IMG/VR virus record: IMGVR_UViG_3300031758_000022
Location: 1-64,000 of that record
Strand: one strand, 5' to 3'
Source: a virus
Length of the DNA: 64,000 nucleotides
Shown here: piece after piece, positions 39,541 through 48,579 of the stretch
How the letters are laid out: the number at the start of each line of letters is the position of its first letter
Numbering within the stretch: position 1 is the stretch's first letter
Notes under the pieces: generated by a model
The model's database searches: none
What the model was told of the DNA's origin: nothing
The model's input: only the letters and a program-made list of their open reading frames with translations
Made by a program: the position numbers and the translations under genes

Positions 39541-39807
39541 TTATTTTATTCTCCAAACACGAACCCCGGTACCATAAGCTTTAAAAGCATATTCTGCTTT
39601 AGTCTTACTCATCTTAGAGTATCTGCTTGCAGATGTTCTAATGCTATTGAGAAGAGCATGAGGACTTTTAGAAGTACCAGAAGATAAATCTACAAAAAAG
39701 CTGTTAGTAACTTTGAGTTTGTCAAAAGGATACTTTCTGGATCTTCCTCTTCTTTTAAAGCAGCTTGCAGGAATTTTAACTCCTTCTTCAATTTGAATCA
39801 TTGTCAT
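39541..39807 (-). CDS. Small basic protein, DUF7303-like
   Basis: 88 aa, basic and rich in Arg, Lys and Ser. KRRGRSRKYPFDKL followed by a helix and NSIRTSASRYSKMSKTKAEY, then a C-terminal GTGVRVWRIK, is the layout of a small phage domain family (DUF7303-like) of unknown function. The pattern suggests a small DNA- or RNA-binding fold. It follows the first MoxR ATPase by 11 nt and is followed by a terminator hairpin, so it ends the transcript that contains the MoxR/VWA pair. Confidence 0.65.
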   Translation of the reverse strand: MTMIQIEEGVKIPASCFKRRGRSRKYPFDKLKVTNSFFVDLSSGTSKSPHALLNSIRTSASRYSKMSKTKAEYAFKAYGTGVRVWRIK

Positions 39808-39818
39808 GTGGGTTTTAA

Positions 39819-41018
39819 TTATTGAACTGTTAATTTTACAATTTCTGGATCAAGAAGTAGTTTTTGGAACTTAGTCCTGTTACCTGAAATGATTGTTTTG
39901 ATAATTACATAGTGTAAATCAAGGGTGAATAGCTTCTCAGACTTCATGATATTTTTAATTCTATCTAGAATTTTATCATTGATGCTATTACCATTAGAAT
40001 GAACAACTGCATAGTTACTAAAACGGGTTGCCATTAAGCTAGCAATATCAGCTCTATAACCGGATGAGTCATTCATACTACTATGTAACTTTGTCTCAAC
40101 ACTATCCCAATTAGCATCCAAAAGTATATCATGAGGAGATATCAAAATATCTAACTTATTGGCAATGAATGTAGTAAACATTGAAGTAAACTCTTCACCT
40201 ACACTACCTTCACCAATCATCTGAATAATTCTCAAATTATCCTCAAATGATTTAATGGAGCTTATAGAATTAAAGAAAGTAGTTATACTCCTAGGATTAA
40301 TATCTCCACTTACTAGTTCAGGATTCATTAGTAAGAAGTTAATACATCTGCTGTCAACCTTATTTTCTTCTGCCCATCTTGCCCAACACTTAATATCAAA
40401 CTCAAGATGAGTGGTAATAAATCTGGTTCTTTGAGCTTTGTCAATACTGTTTACTAGATACTCACCGTTATCAGGATTAGAGGTTAGTACTATGTGCCAG
40501 TCTTTAGGTAGTTTCCAAGAGATGTACTCTTGTCTATCTATTACCTCCATTACTGCTTGAACAAAGCGTAGATCAGCTCTAGTCCAGTCATCCAAAATTA
40601 GAATACCACCCTCTTCTTTGCCTTGAATCCATTCTGGCGCAGCATGTGTCATTCTTTTCTCACCTGTAGGTTTGTACCCACTAGAAATATACATTGGCAT
40701 AGTAGACTCGGTAACCCATTTAACTAGTGTTTCTGAATCTTTTGTCTTAATCATCTCATGCTCTTTCATAGGATAACCTACAAGGTCACCTAGCTCCTCA
40801 ATGTGGCTCAAATTGAGCTTTATACATTGTAGATTGAGCTCTTCTGCAATTTGGAGAATAGTGCTAGTCTTGCCAAGACCTGCTTCTCCCTCAATATTTA
40901 TAGCAACTGGTTTCTTACCTTGCCCTTGAATATGCCTATTATTTTCAATCATGTGCTTAATGAAATCCTTAAGCTCATCAGTGTTCAAATTTACATGTGC
41001 GTGTGTTTTCTTTGACAT
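39819..41018 (-). CDS. MoxR-family AAA+ ATPase (first pair)
   Basis: 399 aa. Walker A GEAGLGKT is at residues 44-51, Walker B LILDDW at 140-145, and a sensor-like VLTSNPDNGEY with a following Arg-rich AQRTRFI is also seen. This is the MoxR/CbbQ branch of AAA+ ATPases, which act as chaperone-like remodelers with VWA-domain partners. The partner is the next gene upstream in the transcript (41020-42207), one nt away. Target unknown; the position beside primase and resolvase suggests remodeling of a replication or metal-dependent complex. Confidence 0.88.
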   Translation of the reverse strand: MSKKTHAHVNLNTDELKDFIKHMIENNRHIQGQGKKPVAINIEGEAGLGKTSTILQIAEELNLQCIKLNLSHIEELGDLVGYPMKEHEMIKTKDSETLVKWVTESTMPMYISSGYKPTGEKRMTHAAPEWIQGKEEGGILILDDWTRADLRFVQAVMEVIDRQEYISWKLPKDWHIVLTSNPDNGEYLVNSIDKAQRTRFITTHLEFDIKCWARWAEENKVDSRCINFLLMNPELVSGDINPRSITTFFNSISSIKSFEDNLRIIQMIGEGSVGEEFTSMFTTFIANKLDILISPHDILLDANWDSVETKLHSSMNDSSGYRADIASLMATRFSNYAVVHSNGNSINDKILDRIKNIMKSEKLFTLDLHYVIIKTIISGNRTKFQKLLLDPEIVKLTVQ

Positions 41019-41019
41019 C

Positions 41020-42207
41020 TTAATTTAGTTTGATTACTTGTCCTGGTAATTGTTCATTTAATTTAGATCTTTCACTTAGTACCCAAAGGATTCTTCCTTT
41101 TGGTTTTTCTGGTGCAGGAGCCTCACCATCTGTAAAATATATAAGACTAGTATATATTCTTTGATTTGCATTATAATACTCTATAACAGGTTCAAAGCTA
41201 GTACCGCCTCTACCATAGATTTTGATATCTACACCTGGTTTATATGAGCCTATATTAGAAATAGCGGCATCACATTGTACAAGGGTAATATCAACACCTG
41301 TTCTGTGTATATGATTAATTTCAGAAAAGAATTCCTGAAGCTCATCATTACTTACAGAACCGGATGTATCTATAGCTAGCAAAATATGCTGGCGCTTTTT
41401 GATTTTTAATCCGGGATTATCTTCAAATCTCTTGTTAAACTTTCTTCTAAGTTTCTTAGTATAAACCTTATTTGAATTTCCAACAAATCTTCTAAGATAT
41501 CCTCTCCAATCAAACTTTGGCGGTTCTAGATTCTCAAAAGATTTTAGTATCTGTTCAATCTCTGATGGAACAGTACCTCTACCTTTCTTAATTTCTTCTG
41601 CTAGTTTCTCAATGTTATACTTAACTTGATTTTTAATCAACTTCTTTTCTGAGTCACTAAGGTCATTGTATTCTTCCCAAGTATCATGGTTTGGAACCAA
41701 TGTGTCATCTACATATATCTCTACTTTATCGCTTTTCATAGACTCAAGGAGTTTATTTAGCAAAGGAGAGGTATTATCTTTTTGTGCCTGAAGCAAGAGG
41801 TCATAATAAGCTCTTGTACCGGCTTTTATTGGAAGATTTAGTTCTGGAAATGTCTTTAAAGTAACACCACCTTCTGGTAGTTCATCCTCACTAATATATT
41901 GATTAATTTCAATATCTGCAGCAATGTTAAAAACATCTTTATCTGAAAAGAGATCTCCCATCATTGGATGAAAGAAGGCCAGGTGTAACATTTCGTGTTT
42001 TGTTAAACCTAGTTTGTGTTTTTCACTTAGACTCTCCCAAAAGTTTTCATTTATATAGAGCTTATAAGAAATTCCACTTCTTGCCACACCGGCTGTAGGA
42101 ACTTTTTCTGTCCAGACTTTATCAGTCATAATAAGAAAAAGCCCGTAATAGGGCTCTCTCAATAATAAATCTTTACAAATTTTGGATATACTTTTATTCT
42201 TATCCAT
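41020..42207 (-). CDS. DUF2201-type metallopeptidase-like protein with VWA domain
   Basis: 395 aa. The N-terminal half has HEMLH at residues 71-75 (TKHEMLHLAFFHP) with a following Asp-rich ADIEINQYI helix, as in DUF2201 putative metallopeptidases. The C-terminal half is a VWA-like domain with MIDAS motif DTSGS at 280-284 and a TDGEAPAPEKP element. This two-domain protein is typically encoded beside a MoxR ATPase, as here. The HEMLH suggests zinc binding; catalysis is unproven. It lies two nt after the RuvC-like gene in the transcript. Confidence 0.87.
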   Translation of the reverse strand: MDKNKSISKICKDLLLREPYYGLFLIMTDKVWTEKVPTAGVARSGISYKLYINENFWESLSEKHKLGLTKHEMLHLAFFHPMMGDLFSDKDVFNIAADIEINQYISEDELPEGGVTLKTFPELNLPIKAGTRAYYDLLLQAQKDNTSPLLNKLLESMKSDKVEIYVDDTLVPNHDTWEEYNDLSDSEKKLIKNQVKYNIEKLAEEIKKGRGTVPSEIEQILKSFENLEPPKFDWRGYLRRFVGNSNKVYTKKLRRKFNKRFEDNPGLKIKKRQHILLAIDTSGSVSNDELQEFFSEINHIHRTGVDITLVQCDAAISNIGSYKPGVDIKIYGRGGTSFEPVIEYYNANQRIYTSLIYFTDGEAPAPEKPKGRILWVLSERSKLNEQLPGQVIKLN

Positions 42208-42209
42208 TA

Positions 42210-42728
42210 CTAGTAGTTTTTTCTTTTAGCATATTGGGCCATTAATAAAGCATCAATTAAGCCATCATGAGGTTTTGTAGCTCTGGTGCCAAATGTAAGT
42301 TTCTGTCCTGGGAATATTCTATTAACAGCAATTAATGCCATAGCCTTGGTATCATTATTAGTTCTACCAGGTTTTTTAATTACCTCTACTCCTTGAAACA
42401 TCTCTTTTTGCCATTGCTTTGCCGGTACCTTAGTATAAGGAATCTTTAATGCAATAGCTATCATTTCTATAGCACCTGACTGATAACCCATACTAAAGGC
42501 TGTAGCTTTACTGGTGCCAAATATGACACCTAGTTTTTCAAAAACCATATGAATCTCTCCATTAGCTTTAGCAAGATCTGTTGATTGAATATATTCAATA
42601 AGATCAAACAAATCAGAATAAGAAATTTCATCTTTTATCAATGGAATAGGATATGTTGTCACCTCATCTGAAGAGATAACAGCTATGCCTCCTTTTTTTC
42701 CAATATCAATGCCTATGTATGTTTTCAT
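42210..42728 (-). CDS. RuvC-like Holliday junction resolvase
   Basis: 172 aa, the usual size of RuvC. GIDIGKKGGIAV gives the first catalytic Asp near residue 8, MVFEKLG the Glu, and PHDGLIDALLMAQYA the C-terminal acidic residues of the RNase H-like fold. It resolves branched DNA, which a phage needs before packaging. It ends in TAG followed directly by an in-frame TAA. The start overlaps the primase stop by four nt (ATGA). Confidence 0.88.
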   Translation of the reverse strand: MKTYIGIDIGKKGGIAVISSDEVTTYPIPLIKDEISYSDLFDLIEYIQSTDLAKANGEIHMVFEKLGVIFGTSKATAFSMGYQSGAIEMIAIALKIPYTKVPAKQWQKEMFQGVEVIKKPGRTNNDTKAMALIAVNRIFPGQKLTFGTRATKPHDGLIDALLMAQYAKRKNY

Positions 42729-43705
42729 GTTTTTAATGCTTGATTGATAAGTGGTGTTAATGTTTGTTTGACTTTTAGTTGGCCGTGCTTTTTAATAGAA
42801 TCAGATATATCTTTTTCTAATGGTAGTACAACATAAGGAAGTTTAAAAGCTTCTTTATATCTTTCCATTGCAGTCATACCGGCTACATCATTGTCAAAAA
42901 TACATACAATCTTTTTGTAATTAGCTTTTAGGTTCCTTACTATTTCTTCTCTAAGCATGCTACCTTCAGAATCAGGAGCTATAAATTCTATAGGATATCC
43001 TAATTTTACTAGAGACATGCCATCCTTTAAAGAAGATACTATAACTAACAAAGGTTTTTTAAACTCAAGCTGTTCCATTCCCTGGACATAATCTTTAAGC
43101 TTCATAAACTTTTTATCTTTGTTATAAGGCTGATAAATCTTGTACAGAGTACCATCCTCACGGAAGAAACCATATACATAAGGCTTTTCACTTGTAAAGA
43201 AGCTATACACACCATTCTCTACTTTGCTAAAAGTAAAAGAACATAAAGGTTCTATGTTATACTTTCCAAGAATATCAGAGTCTATACCGTAGCTTGTCCA
43301 ATAGTCTGCATCATTCTTATTCCATTTCCTAGTATTATAAGTTTCAAGCTTATAATTAACTTTTGGAACAATCACTTTTGTTTTTGCAGATTCACCGGTG
43401 CGCTTTAAGTAATTAGTGTAATCACTAACTATTTTGTTTACAGCATCTCCTAAACTCAGATTAAACATTTCCATGACTAAAGTAATGCCTGTACCACCTT
43501 TATCTGTTGAAAAGTCCTTGAAGTAATAATCTCCATTTTCTCTACAAAAAATAACCATTGATGGAACAGAATCTCTAGCATTAAAAATAGACTTGATTTT
43601 TACATCTTGTCCTACTAGTGTTTCTGGTAATGAACAATACTGCTCAAATATCCAGTTACTTGGTACATCATATGTACTGCTTACTATAATTTTAGTACTA
43701 ATCAT
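42725..43705 (-). CDS. DnaG-like primase with TOPRIM domain
   Basis: 326 aa. The N-terminal part (DSVPSMVIFCRENGDYYFKD, then STDKGGTGITLVMEMFNL) matches the primase zinc-finger fold but lacks the cysteine set. The C-terminal TOPRIM domain has VIVSSLKDGMSL where the usual catalytic Glu of EG(E/K)xD is replaced by Ser-Ser-Leu-Lys-Asp, followed by IVCIFDNDVAGM, the D-x-D metal motif. The E-to-S change is seen in other phage primases as I recall. It would synthesise RNA primers for the DnaB-like helicase nearby. A terminator-like hairpin lies only 14 nt before its start. Confidence 0.82.
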   Translation of the reverse strand: MISTKIIVSSTYDVPSNWIFEQYCSLPETLVGQDVKIKSIFNARDSVPSMVIFCRENGDYYFKDFSTDKGGTGITLVMEMFNLSLGDAVNKIVSDYTNYLKRTGESAKTKVIVPKVNYKLETYNTRKWNKNDADYWTSYGIDSDILGKYNIEPLCSFTFSKVENGVYSFFTSEKPYVYGFFREDGTLYKIYQPYNKDKKFMKLKDYVQGMEQLEFKKPLLVIVSSLKDGMSLVKLGYPIEFIAPDSEGSMLREEIVRNLKANYKKIVCIFDNDVAGMTAMERYKEAFKLPYVVLPLEKDISDSIKKHGQLKVKQTLTPLINQALKT

Positions 43706-43718
43706 GGTAGAAAATAAA

Positions 43719-43745
43719 AAAAAGGGGCCGTGATGACCCCTTTTT
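43719..43745 (-). terminator. Strong intrinsic terminator 14 nt before primase start
   Basis: AAAAAGGGG (43719-43727) faces CCCCTTTTT (43737-43745) around a 9-nt loop; on the minus strand the stem is followed by a run of eight T. The primase ATG is at 43705, leaving no room for a separate promoter downstream of the stem. Confidence 0.85.
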
Positions 43746-43757
43746 AATTGATAACCC

Positions 43758-44480
43758 TTAATCCAAATCTAAATTAAAGTCAGAAGCAATAATAGTTGTT
43801 GTTGGAACATCAACCATCATACCCGCTGTTGGCTCACTTGTACCAAATGATGCAACAGTTGCGCCTCCATCAGTTTTAGCTTTTTTAATATGTTCTTCTT
43901 CATTGAAGATCATAACTTTACCATCATTATCAGCACTTTTATAAGAAAAAGCACCTTTTACAGCTTTAGGCAAATACAGATCAAAGTTGATATAACCAGC
44001 TTTGTTCAAATATTCACGGCCTGCCACACACATGCTAAGCATTTTACCTTTGAAAGGTTTGTCACTATTGAACTGCTCTACTAGAGATTCAATAGTATCA
44101 TGCTGATTATCTTGAGACTCAAGCCAAGCTGCAGAATTTGTTTCTACACAAAGGTTTCTTAGAGCTTTCAAAACTTCCATATCACGAGAAATAACAATAC
44201 CACTCTTAGTAGTGCCATCAGCAAAAGGCCATTCAGTTAATCTAACTTTGCCTATTTGACCTGCATATCTTCCCAAATCCGGTTGGTCCTTATCAATATA
44301 AAAACCTTCAAATTCAGGGCCCATATCAGGACCTTCTACTTGAAGCGCCATATGATAAGCACCTTCTTTATAAGGAACTTTTTCAAGTGTTACACTGTTG
44401 ATTGAGCATTGAATATTACCAGGTTGTAATACTTTTGGAGTTGCTGAACCGCCTCCAGGAATTTTAGTTGTACTAATCAT
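43758..44480 (-). CDS. Probable single-stranded DNA-binding protein
   Basis: 240 aa, abundant in beta-type segments (CSINSVTLEKVPYKEGAYHM, GKMLSMCVAGREYLNKAGYI, then NFDLYLP). The C terminus ends in an acidic SDFNLDLD tail like that of SSB proteins. No Cys cluster or ATPase loop is present. It lies 21 nt after the RecA-like ATPase gene and before the primase, the typical place of SSB. I am fairly confident of a DNA-binding role but not of a specific family. A terminator follows directly. Confidence 0.6.
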   Translation of the reverse strand: MISTTKIPGGGSATPKVLQPGNIQCSINSVTLEKVPYKEGAYHMALQVEGPDMGPEFEGFYIDKDQPDLGRYAGQIGKVRLTEWPFADGTTKSGIVISRDMEVLKALRNLCVETNSAAWLESQDNQHDTIESLVEQFNSDKPFKGKMLSMCVAGREYLNKAGYINFDLYLPKAVKGAFSYKSADNDGKVMIFNEEEHIKKAKTDGGATVASFGTSEPTAGMMVDVPTTTIIASDFNLDLD

Positions 44481-44501
44481 GTTACTTTTTTATAAAACTT
44501 A

Positions 44502-45251
44502 TTAATCAATGAATATTCTATCCCAGTGTGTTTTAAATGTACCATCTTCTAGGATTTCAGATAATACAATTTCCTGATTTCTAAGGTGTTCAGGACGTGC
44601 ACCACAAGATATCTCATCAGTTGTTTTGAAACTTAAGATGTTCTTGTTTCCTTTTCTATACAGATAACCAATGGCATCTGATTTAGAACTGGCAATTCTT
44701 TTAAGTTTACCTGTCAAATCTAAGTCAAGAGAGCTAAACTCCGAACCATTTTTTTCTAACAAAGTGTCCTTAACGTGACATAATTGGATTGTTCTTGGAG
44801 CCCATGTGCTAATATAACCTACAGTGTTAACGTAAGCTTCTCTTAACCAGGGATATCCAGCACCATTAGCCATATTTAAAATAGTGCCATATTTAGGCTT
44901 CCCTTCTGTAAACCAGTTTTTACCCATAGGGGACTGTGAATACAAATGTTCAGCATAAGGAATACACATTTCTTCAAGTGCAGTTCCTGTATCAATTGTA
45001 ACATACTTGTAAGGCATGTTAGCTCCTTTAATAGCTTTACCAATAGCATTGATTTCAGCTATTGATTTAGCTTTAAGCTTCATAGCTTCAACATAATCAG
45101 TACCGTCTTCTAGGTCTAGAATAAGGTTGTCATCTAGTTGAGCTACTAAACTTGTCTTGCCTACTTTAGGCTTAGAAAAGATAATAAGATTCTTTGGACT
45201 TTTTACTTCTGCTGACTGTCTAGTCATTGGAAGAATAATGGTTTCACTCAT
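44502..45251 (-). CDS. Sak4-like RecA-fold ATPase (AAA_24)
   Basis: 249 aa. Walker A SKPKVGKTS is at residues 26-34 and Walker B-like KYVTIDTGTALEEM near 95-110. This compact RecA fold belongs to the AAA_24/Sak4 group of phage single-strand annealing or recombination ATPases, which work with SSB. A probable SSB is the next gene downstream. The start overlaps the previous gene's stop by four nt. Confidence 0.85.
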   Translation of the reverse strand: MSETIILPMTRQSAEVKSPKNLIIFSKPKVGKTSLVAQLDDNLILDLEDGTDYVEAMKLKAKSIAEINAIGKAIKGANMPYKYVTIDTGTALEEMCIPYAEHLYSQSPMGKNWFTEGKPKYGTILNMANGAGYPWLREAYVNTVGYISTWAPRTIQLCHVKDTLLEKNGSEFSSLDLDLTGKLKRIASSKSDAIGYLYRKGNKNILSFKTTDEISCGARPEHLRNQEIVLSEILEDGTFKTHWDRIFID

Positions 45252-45775
45252 TTTTTAATACTATTAATTAGTTCGTTTAACCATGCTTTCTCACTTACTG
45301 GTTTCCAGCTCATAATAGCAGCAAAGTCCTTGATAGTCATTTCAGAAAAAGGAAGATCCCCTAAACTTGACTCTAGGCTAGTAAATCTGTCTACAACAGC
45401 AGGAGTATCAGGAATTTTAATTAGCTCACTAACAGGAACTAAATACCTAACATGTCCTAAAGCGTTAGCTTCTGTTATTTCATACTCAGATTGCCAATGA
45501 GGATTGTACCTCCATAACCATAGTTCACGGTTATCACTTTCTGAAATGTAGTCCCTACTAACAGCTTCGGTGTATATATCTTCTGCTCTTTTTAGTTCAC
45601 TCTCAAAAAAGCTTACATATAACTCATCTTTTCCAGATGGTCTATATGCCATTTTTGGGAAGAACAAAGCATTAGGTACACCTAGTCTGTCAAATGAGGG
45701 CTGATGTTTCTCCCTAAGGAGAGAAATTTTTTCCTTTGTTGACAAAGGCTCACTTGTTTTTGTACTTATACTCAT
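45248..45775 (-). CDS. Hypothetical protein between helicase and RecA-like genes
   Basis: 175 aa, not recognised. Hydrophilic, with WLWRYNPHWQSEYEITEANA in the middle and an acidic C-terminal helix. No metal or nucleotide-binding motif is visible. Its stop overlaps the start of the Sak4-like gene, and it lies 11 nt after the DnaB-like helicase, so it is co-expressed with the replication machinery. It could be a helicase loader or accessory factor, but there is no direct sequence support for that. Confidence 0.7.
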   Translation of the reverse strand: MSISTKTSEPLSTKEKISLLREKHQPSFDRLGVPNALFFPKMAYRPSGKDELYVSFFESELKRAEDIYTEAVSRDYISESDNRELWLWRYNPHWQSEYEITEANALGHVRYLVPVSELIKIPDTPAVVDRFTSLESSLGDLPFSEMTIKDFAAIMSWKPVSEKAWLNELINSIKK

Positions 45776-45786
45776 TACTTATTTAT

Positions 45787-46779
45787 TTATATTGTACCAA
45801 CTCTTTTCACAGCTTGTGGTGGAGTAGGCATTTCTGTTATTTGCATTCTTTCAAACTGAGCTTTAAAGAAGCTCATCCTTGTGTCACCATTTCTGCATTT
45901 TAGAAAGTGCATTACAAGAGTTTTATCATCTTCAATGATATATTTGTCTGGACCATAGAGCCTTATTTTTTGTTTGCCAGGTCTATTAAGTCCTATTAGT
46001 GTATCTGCATGCTGTAGCAATGCATCACCACCAAAGATATCTGACTCAAGTATGTAATTGCCGTATTTTCCATCTTCACTTCTTTCAGGAGAATCAACAT
46101 TACGGTTCAATTGACTCAGAACAATAAATGCTATAGGATACTTTCTCTTTAGTTCAGTTAGAGCTTCACCAAGATTATACAAAGTATCAAATTTTTCTTT
46201 TTCAAAAGATGATTTTTTGAGCAACAGACTGTGATCCAGAGTGACTATAGTATTAGTATACTGTACTCTACCATCTTCATCTCTTGTAGCATGAGTATTC
46301 ATGTACATTTGAATCTGTTCTTTTAGCTCATTAACCGTGATAGGTGTTTCAACCACATCAATAGGCTCATCTTTTCTTTTTTTAGCATGAGCAAGACATT
46401 TTCTCAAATCTTCTTTGCTCAAAACACCATCAGCACTACATAGATATTTATAGGTCCTCCCTAAAATACTTGAATATTCCCTGATAGCAGTAGTTCTTGC
46501 TAGCATCTCGAATTGGAATTCTAATACTCTAAATGTTTCTCCAGGATTTAATGTGGAAGCTTCTCTGATTATTTGATCTTTAACCAAAGTCTTTCCAGCA
46601 CCGGGTCTACCACCTATTACAGTAAGTGAATGCCATTCTATTCCGTCTGTAGTTGCATCATTAAATTTATCCCAAGGAGTTTTTATACTCTTTATACGAC
46701 CTTCCATTCTCCCCTGCATGTATTCTAAGGACTGCTGAAATCCTTCTTTGTGACTTTTCCATAAGGCAGGTGTTTCCAT
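45787..46779 (-). CDS. DnaB-like replicative helicase
   Basis: 330 aa. GGRPGAGKT (Walker A GRPGAGKT at residues 57-64), a Walker B TIVTLDHSLLLKK and the motif AFIVLSQLNRNVDSPERSED are those of the DnaB C-terminal RecA-like domain. The N-terminal primase-interaction domain of full DnaB (about 450 aa) is missing, as in short phage helicases. It unwinds the fork 5'-3' and would recruit the primase at 42725-43705. A small GC-rich hairpin lies 19 nt before its start. Confidence 0.85.
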   Translation of the reverse strand: METPALWKSHKEGFQQSLEYMQGRMEGRIKSIKTPWDKFNDATTDGIEWHSLTVIGGRPGAGKTLVKDQIIREASTLNPGETFRVLEFQFEMLARTTAIREYSSILGRTYKYLCSADGVLSKEDLRKCLAHAKKRKDEPIDVVETPITVNELKEQIQMYMNTHATRDEDGRVQYTNTIVTLDHSLLLKKSSFEKEKFDTLYNLGEALTELKRKYPIAFIVLSQLNRNVDSPERSEDGKYGNYILESDIFGGDALLQHADTLIGLNRPGKQKIRLYGPDKYIIEDDKTLVMHFLKCRNGDTRMSFFKAQFERMQITEMPTPPQAVKRVGTI

Positions 46780-46798
46780 ATTTTTTGAGATAAAAATA

Positions 46799-46811
46799 CC
46801 GGCATAGCCGG
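46799..46811 (-). terminator. Short GC-rich intercistronic hairpin
   Basis: CCGGC (46799-46803) faces GCCGG (46807-46811) with a 3-nt loop; the minus-strand transcript continues with TATTTTTAT. It is a short stem and lies 19 nt before the helicase start. Terminator function is plausible but weaker than for the other hairpins. Confidence 0.4.
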
Positions 46812-46842
46812 CATGACTGTAAATATAATAAAACTTTTAGGT

Positions 46843-47412
46843 CTATACAACCTTTTCAGAAAAATGATTTGGGTCTTCTGTGGTATCTCCTGTAACTATT
46901 AAAGAACAGTAATTTGCTAATTCAGATTCCCTGGTCCTATCAGGATTAGCTTTAGTAATAAAGTATTGAGAAGTTCTCATATACAAGTATCCCTTAAGCT
47001 CATACTCATTAACATACATTGCTGTAGCCTTAAGTACAGTTTCCCAATCATAGCCATAGGTTTTGAAAAACCATGTAAAACATTGCTTTAGATTTTTCTT
47101 ATCTGCACGCGCTTGTTTGCCACTTGGCAGTTTACCTTTTGGGAAAAGACTCAAATATTTTTCAATCATGTCATCTAGTAAAACTATAGTTTTTACAGCT
47201 TTACTGGATGGTTTAGGCAAAGAAGACACGGCCTCTAAACCTAATGGTGTAATCTTACCTTTAGCATCAAGATGAGTGCTATTTTTTAAAGCTCTTACCT
47301 CAGTATGAACATTGATATTCAAAGGAATCTCTTCATACTGTAAACACCACAGCAAGTAAAGCTGATTAGGTGTTAGTTTGCTATCCTTAATGCTTTGAAT
47401 CAGACTTTGCAT
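46843..47412 (-). CDS. Hypothetical replication-associated protein
   Basis: 189 aa. The first 60 residues look like a winged-helix (LTPNQLYLLWCLQYEEIPL, then LDAKGKITPLGLEAV), similar to the starts of phage replisome-organiser proteins. A mid-protein stretch (KNLKQCFTWFFKTYGYDWETV) resembles a helical DnaT/replisome-organiser segment. It lies between the DnaA-domain gene and the DnaB-like helicase, so helicase loading is a plausible role. The start overlaps the previous stop by 26 nt. Confidence 0.55.
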   Translation of the reverse strand: MQSLIQSIKDSKLTPNQLYLLWCLQYEEIPLNINVHTEVRALKNSTHLDAKGKITPLGLEAVSSLPKPSSKAVKTIVLLDDMIEKYLSLFPKGKLPSGKQARADKKNLKQCFTWFFKTYGYDWETVLKATAMYVNEYELKGYLYMRTSQYFITKANPDRTRESELANYCSLIVTGDTTEDPNHFSEKVV

Positions 47413-47869
47413 TTTCTAGTTTTTTATCTAAATAATTAGAAAATTTCTTCATGAACTCTTGATACATAGTAACAAAATTGGGGTCATTCATATCTAAAAA
47501 ATTCATACTTGCTTTACAGGCATGAACCCAAGTAGCATGATGCTTACCAAAATATTCCTGTATCTCTCTATAAGTATATCCTCCAGAATATTTAGCAGTA
47601 TATGCCATTATAAATCTTTTGTAAATATGAGGATGCCTTTGAGTTTTTGTAATAGATTCAGGATAAGTTTCTTTCATAAATTCATATATATCACTCATTG
47701 TGAATGATCTAAATAATCTAGAAACTTTTTTGTTTGCCTTAATCATTAGAGTTCTATCATCCTCAGGCATATAGACAGATATGTATCTTTTCTTACTATT
47801 AGCAACAAGCGCTGTGATAAACTCTGTAAAATCAGAAAGCTCTAATACTAGATTGGATTTCTTATTCAT
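47387..47869 (-). CDS. Stand-alone DnaA domain-IV-like DNA-binding protein
   Basis: 160 aa from ATG 47869, which forms a TGATG overlap with the uracil-DNA glycosylase stop. Residues about 75-130 (HPHIYKRFIMAYTAKYSGGY, then TYREIQEYFGKHHATWVHAC) match the C-terminal DNA-binding domain of DnaA, where YREIQEYFGKHHATWVHA takes the place of the DnaA-box recognition helix. No AAA+ domain is present. A phage origin-binding or initiation role is inferred from the domain and from the helicase and winged-helix neighbours. Confidence 0.8.
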   Translation of the reverse strand: MNKKSNLVLELSDFTEFITALVANSKKRYISVYMPEDDRTLMIKANKKVSRLFRSFTMSDIYEFMKETYPESITKTQRHPHIYKRFIMAYTAKYSGGYTYREIQEYFGKHHATWVHACKASMNFLDMNDPNFVTMYQEFMKKFSNYLDKKLENAKSDSKH

Positions 47870-48579
47870 CACCAAATAATTTTAGGTTGATTTTGTAATT
47901 CTAAATAGGCGTTTACCCTATTGAACATATCTTCACAATTCCATGTCTGACCTGTATAAGCTGCAGATGCTGGATGATTAACAGCTATTTTATAGTTGTT
48001 ATCCGGAATCAAGTCCATATATTCTTGAGCTTTCTTGCCTAAAAACACATAGATTAATCCAGGTTTGTTCCAGATCAGTGCATCTAATAGAGTAACCATA
48101 AAAGGTCTCCATAGTAATTGATGAGTACCTGGTTTTCCAATAGTAGTAGTAAATGCTGAATTAAGCATTAAAACACCTTGGTCAGACCATCTAGATAAAT
48201 CATTAGTCTTTGGAGCTATAAGTTCTGGCGGTACTGTTTTATCAATAGCATCCATAATATACTTCAAAGAAACTTCTGTTTTATCTTTAATACTACAAGA
48301 AAAGGCAATGCCGTCTGCAGTATTTACTTGAGGATAAGGGTCTTGACCAATAATAACAACTCTAGTGTTTTCAAAAGGACATGTTTCTAGGGCCCTAAAA
48401 AAGTACTTAACAGGAGGTGTAAATCTTTTACCATCTTGAGATTCTGCTAACAAAACTTCAAGAAGAGTATCCATTTCAGTACCTAATAAGTAACTTCTAA
48501 GTTTTAAATCCCAATCAGATCCGGAAAGTTTAGAGTATAACTTTTCTTTTACATCTTGTAAATTGACAGAACTTATCAT
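47869..48579 (-). CDS. ung: Uracil-DNA glycosylase
   Basis: 236 aa, normal length. Catalytic motif VVIIGQDPYPQVNTADGIAF with Asp at residue 80, GVLMLNSAF in the middle and AVNHPASAAYTG with His at 202 identify family 1 UDG. It removes uracil from DNA, which fits the nucleotide-pool genes at the other end of this block. It is the first gene of the minus-strand block after a divergent 23-nt gap to the plus-strand 107-aa gene. Confidence 0.95.
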   Translation of the reverse strand: MISSVNLQDVKEKLYSKLSGSDWDLKLRSYLLGTEMDTLLEVLLAESQDGKRFTPPVKYFFRALETCPFENTRVVIIGQDPYPQVNTADGIAFSCSIKDKTEVSLKYIMDAIDKTVPPELIAPKTNDLSRWSDQGVLMLNSAFTTTIGKPGTHQLLWRPFMVTLLDALIWNKPGLIYVFLGKKAQEYMDLIPDNNYKIAVNHPASAAYTGQTWNCEDMFNRVNAYLELQNQPKIIW

